Below are positions 51,949 through 60,506 of a stretch of 64,000 bases of DNA, piece by piece (position 1 is the stretch's first letter; each line of letters opens with the position of its first letter). Below the pieces are notes generated by a model. That model did no database searches. It was not told where the DNA came from and was given only the letters and a program-made list of their open reading frames with translations. The DNA is taken from the IMG/VR virus record IMGVR_UViG_3300046507_000667, positions 124,001 through 188,000 of that record, one strand, 5' to 3'. The translations under genes and the position numbers were made by a program. The DNA comes from a virus.

Positions 51949-53208
51949 TTATTTTACAGCAGAGATTGATTCACGGATAAAATCAAGATCGACTTCGTCA
52001 AATCGATCTGTATGCTTCAATTTAATAAACTCTAAAACTTTTTCATCAAGCTGTAGTTCATTACCAAATAGAAATTCATAACGAGATTCAGCAACCGTTA
52101 CTTCTTCCTCTCCATTTTCATTAGTTTCAATATCACCACCGACTTCAATCATTTCGCCAGTCTTTAATACTAGACCAGCTGCTTCAATAACAATTGATCG
52201 CTTGCCATAATTATTGAAATAATTCTTAAGGAGTTCTACAATAGCTGGATTCTCTTCGATCGTATCTTTTTGAATCTTGACCTTAAGAAAATCAATACCT
52301 TTCTCTTTAGTTACCTTGATAGCTTTAATAGCAGTATCAAAGTTTAGTTCACCTTTTACAATCTTATCTAGAAATACTGTACGATAAGTTTGTGTAAGTT
52401 CATTTTCAATAAAATGAACTTGGTGTTCTTCATGATCCATCAAAGTAAGTAAGAAACCTTTCTTATCCTGATCACTATGGCAATTAGTTGAGAAAGAGCC
52501 ATTGTAGTATACTTGATCTTTATAGCTAGACCTGATATGATCATGGCCAAAAATAGTCAATCGTGAGATCTTGATAATTTCATCTTGATCAAAGATTGGC
52601 ATTTCAGGCATTGCTTTTTCTACTTCATTTTTATTGAAGCAATTATATTTGAAAAATCCATGCCCGAGGATCAGATCATATTTCTTGTTGAAATAAGGTG
52701 CATAAAATTCATCTTGATTCTTCATGTATTCTTCCGGAACACACAAAGTTTTGATGCCATTAAAATCTAATTCAGTGACATTATTGACAAGAATGAATCG
52801 ATCTTCAAACTCATGGGTAAATGGTTCAAAGATATTGATCTGTGAATAATCATGAGAATATGTACCACGAATAATAATAAGCTTCGCAGTTGGATGTCTC
52901 TTAATAACTACTTCAATCAATGCATGGATAAGATCCATTGCAAATTTTGCATGCTGACTATTTAATCCGATTTGATGTTCAAATAGATCACCACAGATTG
53001 CTAGTCCTGCAAAGTTCATACCTTCTTTCAAATATTCATCGATATAGAAAAGAAGCTTCGTAAAGAATCCATTATCTTCATCGAAGAATTCTTTGATATT
53101 CTGATGGACAGGTTGATGACCAATGTGAATATCACTAATCGTGAAAAAGAAAGAAGGCTGTAACAGTTGTTCTACTGCTTTAGTTACTGCCTTCTTCTTT
53201 GGAGCCAT
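51949..53208 (-). CDS. SbcD/Mre11-family nuclease (T4 gp47-like, 419 aa)
   Basis: ATG 53208. Calcineurin-like phosphoesterase motifs in order: SDIHIG (D26, H28), GDLFEH (D74, H78), RGTYSHD (H119, D120), LGHGFF and FGHDH. Partner of the SbcC-like ATPase at 19247-22009, although the genes are 30 kb apart; together they would process DNA ends for recombination-dependent replication. Motif III is GTYSHD rather than the usual GNHD, so the metal-bridging Asn is displaced. Confidence 0.85.
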   Translation of the reverse strand: MAPKKKAVTKAVEQLLQPSFFFTISDIHIGHQPVHQNIKEFFDEDNGFFTKLLFYIDEYLKEGMNFAGLAICGDLFEHQIGLNSQHAKFAMDLIHALIEVVIKRHPTAKLIIIRGTYSHDYSQINIFEPFTHEFEDRFILVNNVTELDFNGIKTLCVPEEYMKNQDEFYAPYFNKKYDLILGHGFFKYNCFNKNEVEKAMPEMPIFDQDEIIKISRLTIFGHDHIRSSYKDQVYYNGSFSTNCHSDQDKKGFLLTLMDHEEHQVHFIENELTQTYRTVFLDKIVKGELNFDTAIKAIKVTKEKGIDFLKVKIQKDTIEENPAIVELLKNYFNNYGKRSIVIEAAGLVLKTGEMIEVGGDIETNENGEEEVTVAESRYEFLFGNELQLDEKVLEFIKLKHTDRFDEVDLDFIRESISAVK

Positions 53209-53209
53209 A

Positions 53210-54070
53210 TTAATCTAGCATTTGAAGAGAATGGCGGAGTTCATGTACTGCATTGACGTCCGCAAAGTTATCACCTTCTCGCATAAACTGATACTTCGTT
53301 ACCAAACGCTTAGTTTCGAAATCAATATATGTCGAGACATACAATACAAATACAAATGAGCCAGTGTCTGAATAGTTTGTATAATAGAAATTAGTACGAG
53401 CCGAATTAAGCTCAATACCATTCTTTACTGAACTAACGTGATATTCTGGCTTTACTTCCAGATTATAGTCTCGTTGTGAGAAAAGGATTGTATCCTTAAG
53501 CTGACGAAGACTTGGCGTAACTGGTGGTGTAAGCAGACGTGAAATAGTTGCAAAGAACTTATTGAAATACAAAAAGCTATGTGATAGGAACATTGCCTTT
53601 GCCGCTGCTGCAGCTTCTGGATTATCTGCAGGAGGATTCATGACAAATGCTTCAATAGCAGTACCATGAGTACGATTCAACAGCTTAAGAATTGGATTCT
53701 CACTGTGTTCATCTGCATCTGGAGCAATCTCAATAATTTCATTGAGTCGATTCCAGTTAATATAAATAATTAGATTAGTCGAGTTATCTTTGGGAGGATA
53801 AGCACGATTGACACATTCCCAGATAGCCTTTTTAACTTCTGGATCAGCTACATTAAGCGCATCAAATGGATTTGCATCACTAATAAACCATAGTGAAGTA
53901 CGAGCATCAGCACGATAGCAACCAAGAAGATTTACAAATACATTACCGAAAACAATTCCGGGATATGTAGCAAATTCTTTTGGAAATACAATAGTTGGAC
54001 GATTTGCACCTGGAGCTACTGCTACTTCAGCTTGAGCTGCACCATTGACAAAGCTATTAATATCAGCCAT
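53210..54070 (-). CDS. Unknown protein (286 aa), co-transcribed with the SbcD-like gene
   Basis: ATG 54070 follows AAGGAAAATAAAG; the stop lies 1 nt before the SbcD start. Soluble, Ala/Asn/Pro/Phe-rich with mixed alpha/beta prediction. No domain recognised. Tight coupling suggests related expression; composition would also suit a structural protein. Confidence 0.65.
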   Translation of the reverse strand: MADINSFVNGAAQAEVAVAPGANRPTIVFPKEFATYPGIVFGNVFVNLLGCYRADARTSLWFISDANPFDALNVADPEVKKAIWECVNRAYPPKDNSTNLIIYINWNRLNEIIEIAPDADEHSENPILKLLNRTHGTAIEAFVMNPPADNPEAAAAAKAMFLSHSFLYFNKFFATISRLLTPPVTPSLRQLKDTILFSQRDYNLEVKPEYHVSSVKNGIELNSARTNFYYTNYSDTGSFVFVLYVSTYIDFETKRLVTKYQFMREGDNFADVNAVHELRHSLQMLD

Positions 54071-54093
54071 TGCTTTATTTTCCTTAAACGGAT

Positions 54094-54837
54094 TTATTGA
54101 TTGTAAGAATGAAGGGATTCAACTTTGATGTCATTTTCTAGCTTACGCTGATCAAATGAGAAATCATACGTCATATTAAGCGTAAGATCATCATAGTTGA
54201 TTAGCATATATGAGTAAAGCCTTGTTTGCACTGGATTAGAATGTACCATACGGCCATCATAATCCTTCACAAACATCGTGGGGGTCTGGGAAAGAAGACG
54301 AATTGGTTTATTTAGGAAATTACCAAACCATACTTCAAAATTGATACTGATTGGACTGTCAGTATTCGATTCTAATACTTCAGTAATATTCTTTCCATTA
54401 ATGGGTTCAGCATCCATTAGTTTCCATTTTTGGATGTCTACTGAATCCATTGCAATTTCATTGGTAGACCCTTTGATAAATTGTGCACGACCAAAGAAAC
54501 TATCAATGATACCAAAGATATCTAGTTCTCTAGAGTATCGAACTTTCAGTGATTCACGCTCAAAATTAAATCGAATGATGATGGTATAGATATCATCATC
54601 AATAAAGTGATTCATATCGATAAATTGTTTCCAAATCAGATCGGAATCTGCAGTATAGCTATCATTCCGAATAATATCGTAGCCGGTAATAATACGTACT
54701 TTTTCGGTACCTTCCAGTACAATAAATCGCTCTGTTACAGCAATATTAAAATTTTCATTGACTGGAAGAACAAAAGGCTTTAAAGCTTCTTTGTTAGCGA
54801 AATTATAGTTAATACCTTTATAGCCTAGATCAGACAT
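54094..54837 (-). CDS. Unknown beta-rich protein (247 aa)
   Basis: ATG 54837 follows AAGGAATGTTTA. Alternating beta segments with aromatic and Asp residues; no signal peptide. No domain recognised. First gene of the 54837-51949 group; a promoter-like box lies at 54917-54926. Confidence 0.65.
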   Translation of the reverse strand: MSDLGYKGINYNFANKEALKPFVLPVNENFNIAVTERFIVLEGTEKVRIITGYDIIRNDSYTADSDLIWKQFIDMNHFIDDDIYTIIIRFNFERESLKVRYSRELDIFGIIDSFFGRAQFIKGSTNEIAMDSVDIQKWKLMDAEPINGKNITEVLESNTDSPISINFEVWFGNFLNKPIRLLSQTPTMFVKDYDGRMVHSNPVQTRLYSYMLINYDDLTLNMTYDFSFDQRKLENDIKVESLHSYNQ

Positions 54838-54916
54838 TTAAACATTCCTTAGTTTAAGAATTTTCATTTGATAATCCCGCATAATGTCTAATTATTATTA
54901 TCTTATCAACAACTTT

Positions 54917-54926
54917 ATAATATATT
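54917..54926 (-). promoter_or_regulatory. Promoter-like box in a divergent region
   Basis: AATATATTAT on the minus strand, about 80 nt before ATG 54837. It is near-palindromic, so it could also read toward the plus gene at 54945 (TATAATATAT). Confidence 0.45.
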
Positions 54927-54944
54927 TCTATAACGAGTTTTAAA

Positions 54945-55664
54945 ATGATCAACATTAACACTCTGGTTAACCATGTGAAAGCTCGTCTAGGTACACATGT
55001 CCGTCATCTAGAAATGGATGATGAAGCAATCATTAACTGTTTACAGCAAGAAACCCTTCCTACGCTTAGCATTTTCTTCCCTTATTACTGTCAGTATCTA
55101 CTGAATCTAAAGGAAGCAGAAGTGCAACCTGGAATGAATACATATTTCTTACCTACAGAGATTGAAGACTTCTCTGTAATGGGAGTTGAAGGTTTCTTAC
55201 CAGCTTATCGTGGATTAGCTTCACAGTCTTATTTCTTTGCACCAATGGGTAGTGATTTACAATCTATTATGGGTGCATTGAATAGTACTAAGCTTGCTAA
55301 TACACTGGCTTCAGCTATTATTAATCCATCAACATTTACTTGGATGCCACCTAATATGGTTAGACTTTCATCTAACTATAGTATGGAACAAGTAATCTTT
55401 TGTCTTAGAACTACTCATAAGAAAGATTTCTCTACATTTCCATATGGTGCAATGGAGACAATCAAGAAGTTAGCTCTATATGATGTAGCAATGGATATTT
55501 ATAGTATTCGAAAGCACTTTGCTCAAATTAATACTATCTTTGCTCAGATTAATCTTGATATGGATTTCTTTAATAGTATTCCTGATAAACGTGATGATCT
55601 GGTAGAAAGGCTGCGTAAAGAACAGCTTAAGTATAGCAACGCCAAAAAAATTTATATTTATTAA
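54945..55664 (+). CDS. Unknown protein, possibly neck or head completion (239 aa)
   Basis: ATG 54945; only a weak site (AACGAGTTTTAAA) precedes. The product is helical with aromatic stretches and a DDEAI segment, and TWMPPNMVRLSS about midway. No membrane segments. Composition and lone placement resemble connector or neck proteins of large myoviruses, but no motif decides it. Confidence 0.65.
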   Translation: MININTLVNHVKARLGTHVRHLEMDDEAIINCLQQETLPTLSIFFPYYCQYLLNLKEAEVQPGMNTYFLPTEIEDFSVMGVEGFLPAYRGLASQSYFFAPMGSDLQSIMGALNSTKLANTLASAIINPSTFTWMPPNMVRLSSNYSMEQVIFCLRTTHKKDFSTFPYGAMETIKKLALYDVAMDIYSIRKHFAQINTIFAQINLDMDFFNSIPDKRDDLVERLRKEQLKYSNAKKIYIY

Positions 55665-55671
55665 AAATTAT

Positions 55672-55701
55672 CCCCTATACCTTCTTTTGAGGGTATAGGG
55701 G
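55672..55701. terminator. Bidirectional terminator hairpin, CCCTATACC class
   Basis: Stem CCCCTATACC/GGTATAGGGG between the convergent 54945 and 55708 genes; followed by TTTAATTTA on the plus strand and A-rich before it. Confidence 0.85.
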
Positions 55702-55707
55702 TTTAAT

Positions 55708-56022
55708 TTAATAAGTCATAGTCAAATATGTCTTTCCATCTTTGAAATTCCAGAAGTAACGCAACGGGTCGGCATTAATATTGGAGCAATAACGAATAAA
55801 AACAGAAGGTGCCATTCTTAGATTTTTACCATCAATAGCATATGGTAATTTATATAAAATCAAATAATCTAATGAGCGCTTTGGAGGATTTGTAATAGTA
55901 CAACCAGCCACATCTGTATCATAGGTGCATGTACATGATCGTTGATTTGTATCTACATCTGCTGCAAAGGATGAGCCACTAAAAGCGAGAGACACAATAA
56001 GCGATAAGAGAAATTTTTTCAT
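55708..56022 (-). CDS. Small secreted protein with signal peptide (104 aa)
   Basis: ATG 56022. A typical signal peptide (MKKFLLSLIVSLAFSGSSFA) with probable cleavage after residue 20 (SFA-A). No lipobox Cys. The mature part of about 84 residues has four Cys, three near its N-terminus (CTCTYD, GC), which could form disulphides in the periplasm, and a beta-rich rest. Such small exported phage proteins can affect lysis, superinfection or envelope, but function here is unknown. Confidence 0.75.
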   Translation of the reverse strand: MKKFLLSLIVSLAFSGSSFAADVDTNQRSCTCTYDTDVAGCTITNPPKRSLDYLILYKLPYAIDGKNLRMAPSVFIRYCSNINADPLRYFWNFKDGKTYLTMTY

Positions 56023-56073
56023 GATTATTATAGGTAATTATTATTAAAAAAAAAGAGATACAAAGGATAGAAA

Positions 56074-56121
56074 TCGCATCACCATTTTTGACTTTATTAA
56101 GTCATTAATGGCAATGCGATC
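56074..56121. repeat. Stacked three-helix hairpin upstream of the secreted-protein gene
   Basis: ATCGCAT/ATGCGAT, CCATT/AATGG and TGACTT/AAGTCA nest in one 48-nt hairpin between the 56161 and 55708 genes on the minus strand. A T-rich run (56055-56045) follows about 20 nt later, before the next gene. Terminator or leader structure. Confidence 0.6.
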
Positions 56122-56160
56122 TCGGAACTTCGTTTCAGACTCTCTAACTAATAAGACAGA

Positions 56161-56493
56161 TTAATTTGCTGTCTTATTTTTGATGGTGGTACGACGTCGC
56201 AAATAATTGCTTCGCTTAGGACCATAACCAGCATAGTCGGTATCTCGTGACGAGTGACTGACAGCGCTGTTATGTCCACCTGCCATTGCCACAGATTGGT
56301 CAAAACCGAAATTACCGTTAAACGTATCTTGATGCAATGCTTTGATGCTATCAACGACACGCTGAATAGATGGGGTTTGCTGCTCTACTTCAAAGATATC
56401 CTGCCTGCTCTTTACGCTGTTTTGTTCAGCTGTCGCTACTACCGTTGCGTTGGTGCCGAATACTGCATTAAGAATGCGGTCTTTGAAAGACAT
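56161..56493 (-). CDS. Unknown small protein (110 aa)
   Basis: ATG 56493 follows AGAGGTATTTAATC. Soluble; the C-terminal third is basic with an RSNYLRRR patch. Ser-, Ala- and Gln-rich. No family recognised. It is preceded by about 200 nt of untranslated sequence with a small hairpin (ATACCAT/ATGGTAT near 56588-56605). Confidence 0.6.
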   Translation of the reverse strand: MSFKDRILNAVFGTNATVVATAEQNSVKSRQDIFEVEQQTPSIQRVVDSIKALHQDTFNGNFGFDQSVAMAGGHNSAVSHSSRDTDYAGYGPKRSNYLRRRTTIKNKTAN

Positions 56494-56729
56494 GATTAAA
56501 TACCTCTAGAATGGCTCTGACGCTCTCCCAGTACTACCCACATCAGTGCCCATACAGTTATATATTTGACTACTTTTACCTGCAATACCATTGTGATGGT
56601 ATGAATTTTTGCGAGTTGGTTTTACATAATGGTAAAGCTTAATATTTTAATACATCTGTCTTATAGTGTTACACGCTTTAAATTCTCCTATAATGCGATT
56701 ACTTACTCATAGATATAATATATACTTAT
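56494..56729 (-). other. Long untranslated leader or second RNA region
   Basis: About 235 nt without a credible gene on either strand. It begins with a promoter-like box (56724-56715), contains an ATACCAT/ATGGTAT hairpin near 56588-56605, and ends at the 56161 gene's ribosome site, so it is most simply a long 5' leader of that gene. Confidence 0.45.
56715..56724 (-). promoter_or_regulatory. Promoter-like box, ATATATTAT class
   Basis: TATATATTAT on the minus strand just after the closing stem of the candidate RNA at 56730-56864; would drive the 56161 gene. Confidence 0.5.
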
Positions 56730-56864
56730 TAATGTAGCAGGTTCGATTGCTTTAAAAGTCCCCCTATCAGTACAACGCAGTATCACTTAGGGGACGACCT
56801 TTATGATAGTCTTTCTGCATCTGATAGGGGAATGAAATTCAAAGCTCACTTACCTTTGCTACAT
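56730..56864 (-). ncRNA. Candidate elongated-hairpin noncoding RNA (about 135 nt)
   Basis: Nested helices along the whole segment: ATGTAGCA/TGCTACAT (56732-56739 with 56857-56864), GCTTT(A)AA/TT(C)AAAGC (56749-56756 with 56838-56845), CCCCTATCAG/CTGATAGGGG (56761-56770 with 56821-56830), ACGCAG/CTGCAT (56775-56780 with 56815-56820) and TATCA/TGATA (56781-56785 with 56804-56808). A promoter-like box at 56869-56878 puts the start of transcription at the outer stem. No open frame. It overlaps no gene but follows gyrA's stop. The end signal is unclear. Confidence 0.6.
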
Positions 56865-56868
56865 CAAA

Positions 56869-56878
56869 ATAATATATT
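56869..56878 (-). promoter_or_regulatory. Promoter-like box, ATATATTAT class
   Basis: AATATATTAT on the minus strand, directly after the stop of the GyrA-like gene and 5 nt before the outer stem of the candidate RNA. Confidence 0.55.
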
Positions 56879-56883
56879 TGCAT

Positions 56884-59340
56884 TTATACCACAGTTACAT
56901 TTGCTACAGAGTCACCTTCTTCTAGTGTGATTAGACGATTTCCCTTAGCTTGACGGCTAAGTGAACTAAGTAGGCTATTATCTAGCTTAACTGACTTATT
57001 ATTGGCAGAATCAACAATAACTGATTGACCCTCAGTCACGATCTTACCTGCAATAAGATTGTCACCCTTATTTAGAGTTGCAATCTTTACAAGACCACCA
57101 CGACCACCATCACGACGACGATAAGCTACTTCAGTAAGTGCAACTGCTTTACCTTTACCTTGTGCTGTAACAATGACTGCTGCAGCATTTTCTGTAGCTG
57201 ATTCTGGTACAATATCCATTGAAACAACAACTTCACCTTCCCTCAATAGACAACGACCACGACCACTAGTAGGACGAAGCATTAGTTCAATATCACGTCC
57301 AGTTAACATCTTCTGGCATCGACCTTCTGAAGTAGTTACTAGTACAGTATCTTCTTCTGAATCTGAAAATGCTACTGCAACTAGATAATCACCTTCATTA
57401 ATCTTAATGGCAATATTACCACCCTTCATCCTACGTTCAGCTTTAAGATCAGTGATAGCTACACGCTTCATAAGAGAATCTGCAGTAATGAATACCACAG
57501 TCTCATTAGGATTGACCGGTTCTTTGATCTTCAAGACCGCAACCACAGCTTGACTACCGATATCTTCAATGGCATTACTAATATGCTTATGCCATAGATT
57601 CATCTGATAACCCTTTACATTGATCACCTTACCAGTATCCGTGAATACTAGAAGATCATCATGGCTATTTACAGTAAAGGTCTGCTCAAGCACCTTATTG
57701 TACTTTGGATCAATTACAGATTTACCCTTTCCTCCTCGAACAGCATAATCCTTCATTTCAGCTACTGGACGAGCATATACATACTTGTCCTTAGAAATAG
57801 CTACAAATAGATCTTCACTTTCAATAACATCACGGACATCAAAATCTCCGCCCTTATAGTTATTGGTAAGCTCAGTACGACGTTCTGTAGCAAACTTCTT
57901 AGCAATGTCAGTAAGCTGCTCTTTAATGATATCTAGAATCCGTTTTTCAGAAGATAGGATATCAACTCGGTTCTGTACTTCAATTTCAAGATTCTTAATT
58001 TCTTCCTTAAGCTTACCAACTTCAGTTGCCGAAATCTGATAAAGCTTAATATTAACAATATACTTTGCTTCTTTTTCAGTTAGATTAGCAAGTGCAGCAA
58101 CCTTTTGAATTGCATCTGCTTCACCTGTGGATTTCTTAATAAGATCAATAACCTTATCAATCATTCCCTGAATCTTTAACAAAGCACGACGGAAGAACAG
58201 AGTTTCTGTATACTTTGCAATCTCATAAGCATACTTACGTTGTAGAGTCTTGACCCGGAATTCGGTCCAGTGAGCTACAATCTGCTTAATATCAATATTG
58301 GCGGCTAGTTCTCCATCCTTCAACACATTACAGTTGTATGCAATATGATTACGAAGTTGAGTATGCTCAAGAAGCATATTCTGAAGTACTTCACAGGATA
58401 CATCTTTCTTAGGCCAAATTACCAGATTAACTTGTTGCTTCTTATCTGAATAATCATCCATATCTCCAACATATGCTTCTAGAAGACCAGGAGCCTTTGA
58501 CTTTGGATCAGGTTTACATAGAGAAGTAATCTGCTCCATAATAGCATTCGTAGTAACCTTATAAGGTAGATCCTTAACTACTAGTGCATCCTTACCACCA
58601 ATCTTTTCAAATTCAATACGTGATTGAATCCGAATGATACCTCGACCAGCTTTATAAATAGCTGGAAGATCAGCTTCATTAAGAATAATACCACCTGATG
58701 GAAAGTCAGGCCGGAAATTCTTAATTAGATCATCATGCTTGATATCTGGATTGGTAATGTACTTCTTTGTAATTTCACAAATATCCTGAACTCGATGAGG
58801 AAGAATATTTGTAGCAAACCCTGATGCAATACCAATTACACCAAGATTAAGAATCAATGGAAATGCAGATGGTAGATACTCTGGTTCTTGCATTGAAGCA
58901 TCATAGTTATCCTTAAAAGGAATATATGCTTCATTCAAATCACCAAGCAAAGTTTCACGAGAAAACTTTGAAAGACGAAGCTCAAGATATCGCATTGCTG
59001 CTTGACGATCACCTGAGATCTTACCATTATTACCTTCACTGTCTAGCAGTGGATTCAGACGGGTAAATGTCTGAGAGAGACCAACCATTGTGTCATAAAT
59101 TGACAAGTCACCATGAGGGTGATAATTTGCCATTACCTGACCAACGAACTTTGCAGCCTTCTTATATTTAAGTGCTGCAAGCTTCTCTTCATGAATAGCG
59201 TATAGAATACGACGGACTACAGGAGTTGCCGCATCTTCAATGGAAGGAATTGCTCGTGCTTTAACAGTTGCAACACCAAACTCAGACATTTTCTCGTTGA
59301 AAATATCTTCAATATCCATTCCTACAATAGCATCAGACAT
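56884..59340 (-). CDS. gyrA: GyrA-like type II topoisomerase subunit (818 aa)
   Basis: ATG 59340 follows AAGGAAAAAG. DNA breakage-reunion domain: YHPHGD at 73-78 and catalytic Tyr118 in AAMRYLE, then a long coiled coil (about 440-490) and a C-terminal repeat domain from about 505 on. The motif VRGGKGKS at 534-541 is close to the GyrA box (QRRGGKG), and RRDGGRGG occurs further on, so a DNA-wrapping pinwheel is probably kept. T4's counterpart gp52 lacks this domain. Partner is the GyrB-like gene at 60507-63965. Confidence 0.9.
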   Translation of the reverse strand: MSDAIVGMDIEDIFNEKMSEFGVATVKARAIPSIEDAATPVVRRILYAIHEEKLAALKYKKAAKFVGQVMANYHPHGDLSIYDTMVGLSQTFTRLNPLLDSEGNNGKISGDRQAAMRYLELRLSKFSRETLLGDLNEAYIPFKDNYDASMQEPEYLPSAFPLILNLGVIGIASGFATNILPHRVQDICEITKKYITNPDIKHDDLIKNFRPDFPSGGIILNEADLPAIYKAGRGIIRIQSRIEFEKIGGKDALVVKDLPYKVTTNAIMEQITSLCKPDPKSKAPGLLEAYVGDMDDYSDKKQQVNLVIWPKKDVSCEVLQNMLLEHTQLRNHIAYNCNVLKDGELAANIDIKQIVAHWTEFRVKTLQRKYAYEIAKYTETLFFRRALLKIQGMIDKVIDLIKKSTGEADAIQKVAALANLTEKEAKYIVNIKLYQISATEVGKLKEEIKNLEIEVQNRVDILSSEKRILDIIKEQLTDIAKKFATERRTELTNNYKGGDFDVRDVIESEDLFVAISKDKYVYARPVAEMKDYAVRGGKGKSVIDPKYNKVLEQTFTVNSHDDLLVFTDTGKVINVKGYQMNLWHKHISNAIEDIGSQAVVAVLKIKEPVNPNETVVFITADSLMKRVAITDLKAERRMKGGNIAIKINEGDYLVAVAFSDSEEDTVLVTTSEGRCQKMLTGRDIELMLRPTSGRGRCLLREGEVVVSMDIVPESATENAAAVIVTAQGKGKAVALTEVAYRRRDGGRGGLVKIATLNKGDNLIAGKIVTEGQSVIVDSANNKSVKLDNSLLSSLSRQAKGNRLITLEEGDSVANVTVV

Positions 59341-59406
59341 GAAACTTTTTCCTTTTTTAGTGGTACATCTATTTATTTGTTGATATTATAATGACTTTCA
59401 GAATTC

Positions 59407-59913
59407 TTATGAAATGTGATCAGGAAAATCTTGAGCAAGTTTATTAAGCATATCGTTGAAATCACCAATTACCAAAGTACCTGAGAATGCAAGCATCAAA
59501 TTAACAGGAAGCTTAAAGTCTTCAATAATCCATCCTTTATGATCAACCAATGGACGTGAATCAGATTGAACTAGAATGTTATTATTAGCTTGCATGCGCT
59601 TCATATAAGTCTTCTCAAAGCCCTTGGAATAACCATAGACTTTCTTACCAAGACCAAATGCATAAGCATATTCCCATACTGTACCTGAATCTGGCTCAGT
59701 ACCACGGAAGTCAGATAGGTCAGCGATAATTACATTTGCTGCATGAATCTGAGCTAGATTAGCTTGATAAATCTCTTGTGCATCAATAAGGATTGCATCA
59801 AGAGGATGAAGAAGATCAATATTACGATTAGCTGCAATAAGCTTTCGTTCTTGTGCTTGACGACGAGCATTAGGAGCAAATACACCTGGACCTGCATCAT
59901 ATACTTTAAGCAT
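59407..59913 (-). CDS. Nucleoside 2-deoxyribosyltransferase-like enzyme (168 aa)
   Basis: ATG 59913 overlaps the stop of the upstream gene by 8 nt. Family motifs: YDAGPGVF at residues 5-12, an ADLSDF turn at about 84-89 and GTVWEYAYAFGLGKKV at about 97-112, where the Glu is the likely nucleophile. Such enzymes exchange the base of deoxynucleosides or hydrolyse deoxynucleotides, acting in nucleotide salvage or in modified-base metabolism. Substrate cannot be told from sequence. Confidence 0.75.
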   Translation of the reverse strand: MLKVYDAGPGVFAPNARRQAQERKLIAANRNIDLLHPLDAILIDAQEIYQANLAQIHAANVIIADLSDFRGTEPDSGTVWEYAYAFGLGKKVYGYSKGFEKTYMKRMQANNNILVQSDSRPLVDHKGWIIEDFKLPVNLMLAFSGTLVIGDFNDMLNKLAQDFPDHIS

Positions 59914-60451
59914 TTTTCTTTCCTGAGATTAGATCGTCTTGTTTATTAATTAAAGTGAATGTCATTGCTGCATCGAAATCTGCAGCTAGTTTTGAATTAA
60001 AGTTTTCTGGTAATTCATCATCCAGTTCAATGAATACACCAAATTCTTGATGAGACTTTACCATGATCCACTCATTACCATGCTCTTTCGAGTGATCAGT
60101 TCCAATACGAGCTTTTAATCCAAAAAGACCAATCATATTAATCATGGTATCTTCTTGTAGTCTTCGTGGCATTGGTGCTACTGGCTGTCCAGTATTGACT
60201 AGATTAACTAATAGTCGTTGTGGATATATCTTATGTACTTCTGTAACAAAAGCAATTACATCAAATAAATCTACCGATTTATCAGAAAAGTCATATCGTA
60301 CATGCAACGTAGCATATACTGCCATATCACTTTCTTCTTTAATCGATTGGAGTAATGAAAGAGGAACTTGGGGTCTTTCTGAATTGTATTCAAGAATACA
60401 ATCGACACGAATTAATTGTGGTTTACGCTCAATTTGTACTGATTTAAACAT
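59906..60451 (-). CDS. Unknown protein (181 aa)
   Basis: The open frame extends to 60505, but the upstream part would overlap a terminator hairpin (60473-60498); ATG 60451 behind AAAGAG is chosen. Soluble alpha/beta protein with many Val, Asp and Leu. Its stop overlaps the next gene's start. No family recognised; co-transcription with a deoxyribosyltransferase-like gene hints at nucleotide metabolism. Confidence 0.6.
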   Translation of the reverse strand: MFKSVQIERKPQLIRVDCILEYNSERPQVPLSLLQSIKEESDMAVYATLHVRYDFSDKSVDLFDVIAFVTEVHKIYPQRLLVNLVNTGQPVAPMPRRLQEDTMINMIGLFGLKARIGTDHSKEHGNEWIMVKSHQEFGVFIELDDELPENFNSKLAADFDAAMTFTLINKQDDLISGKKNA

Positions 60452-60472
60452 TGTATACTCTTTAGAAAGACT

Positions 60473-60498
60473 CCCTATACTCTTTTCAGAGTATAGGG
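60473..60498. terminator. Terminator hairpin, CCCTATACTC variant
   Basis: Stem CCCTATACTCT/AGAGTATAGGG downstream of the GyrB-like gene. Confidence 0.8.
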
Positions 60499-60506
60499 AA
60501 TTCATA

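Noticed and set aside
56735-56760. GGTTCGATTGC on the plus strand, resembling a tRNA T-arm
   Set aside because: No 5-bp T-stem, acceptor stem or anticodon arm can be drawn; the segment fits better in the minus-strand rod-like RNA.
60452-60505. Upstream extension of the 59906 gene to 60505
   Set aside because: It would include the terminator hairpin at 60473-60498; ATG 60451 is the better start.
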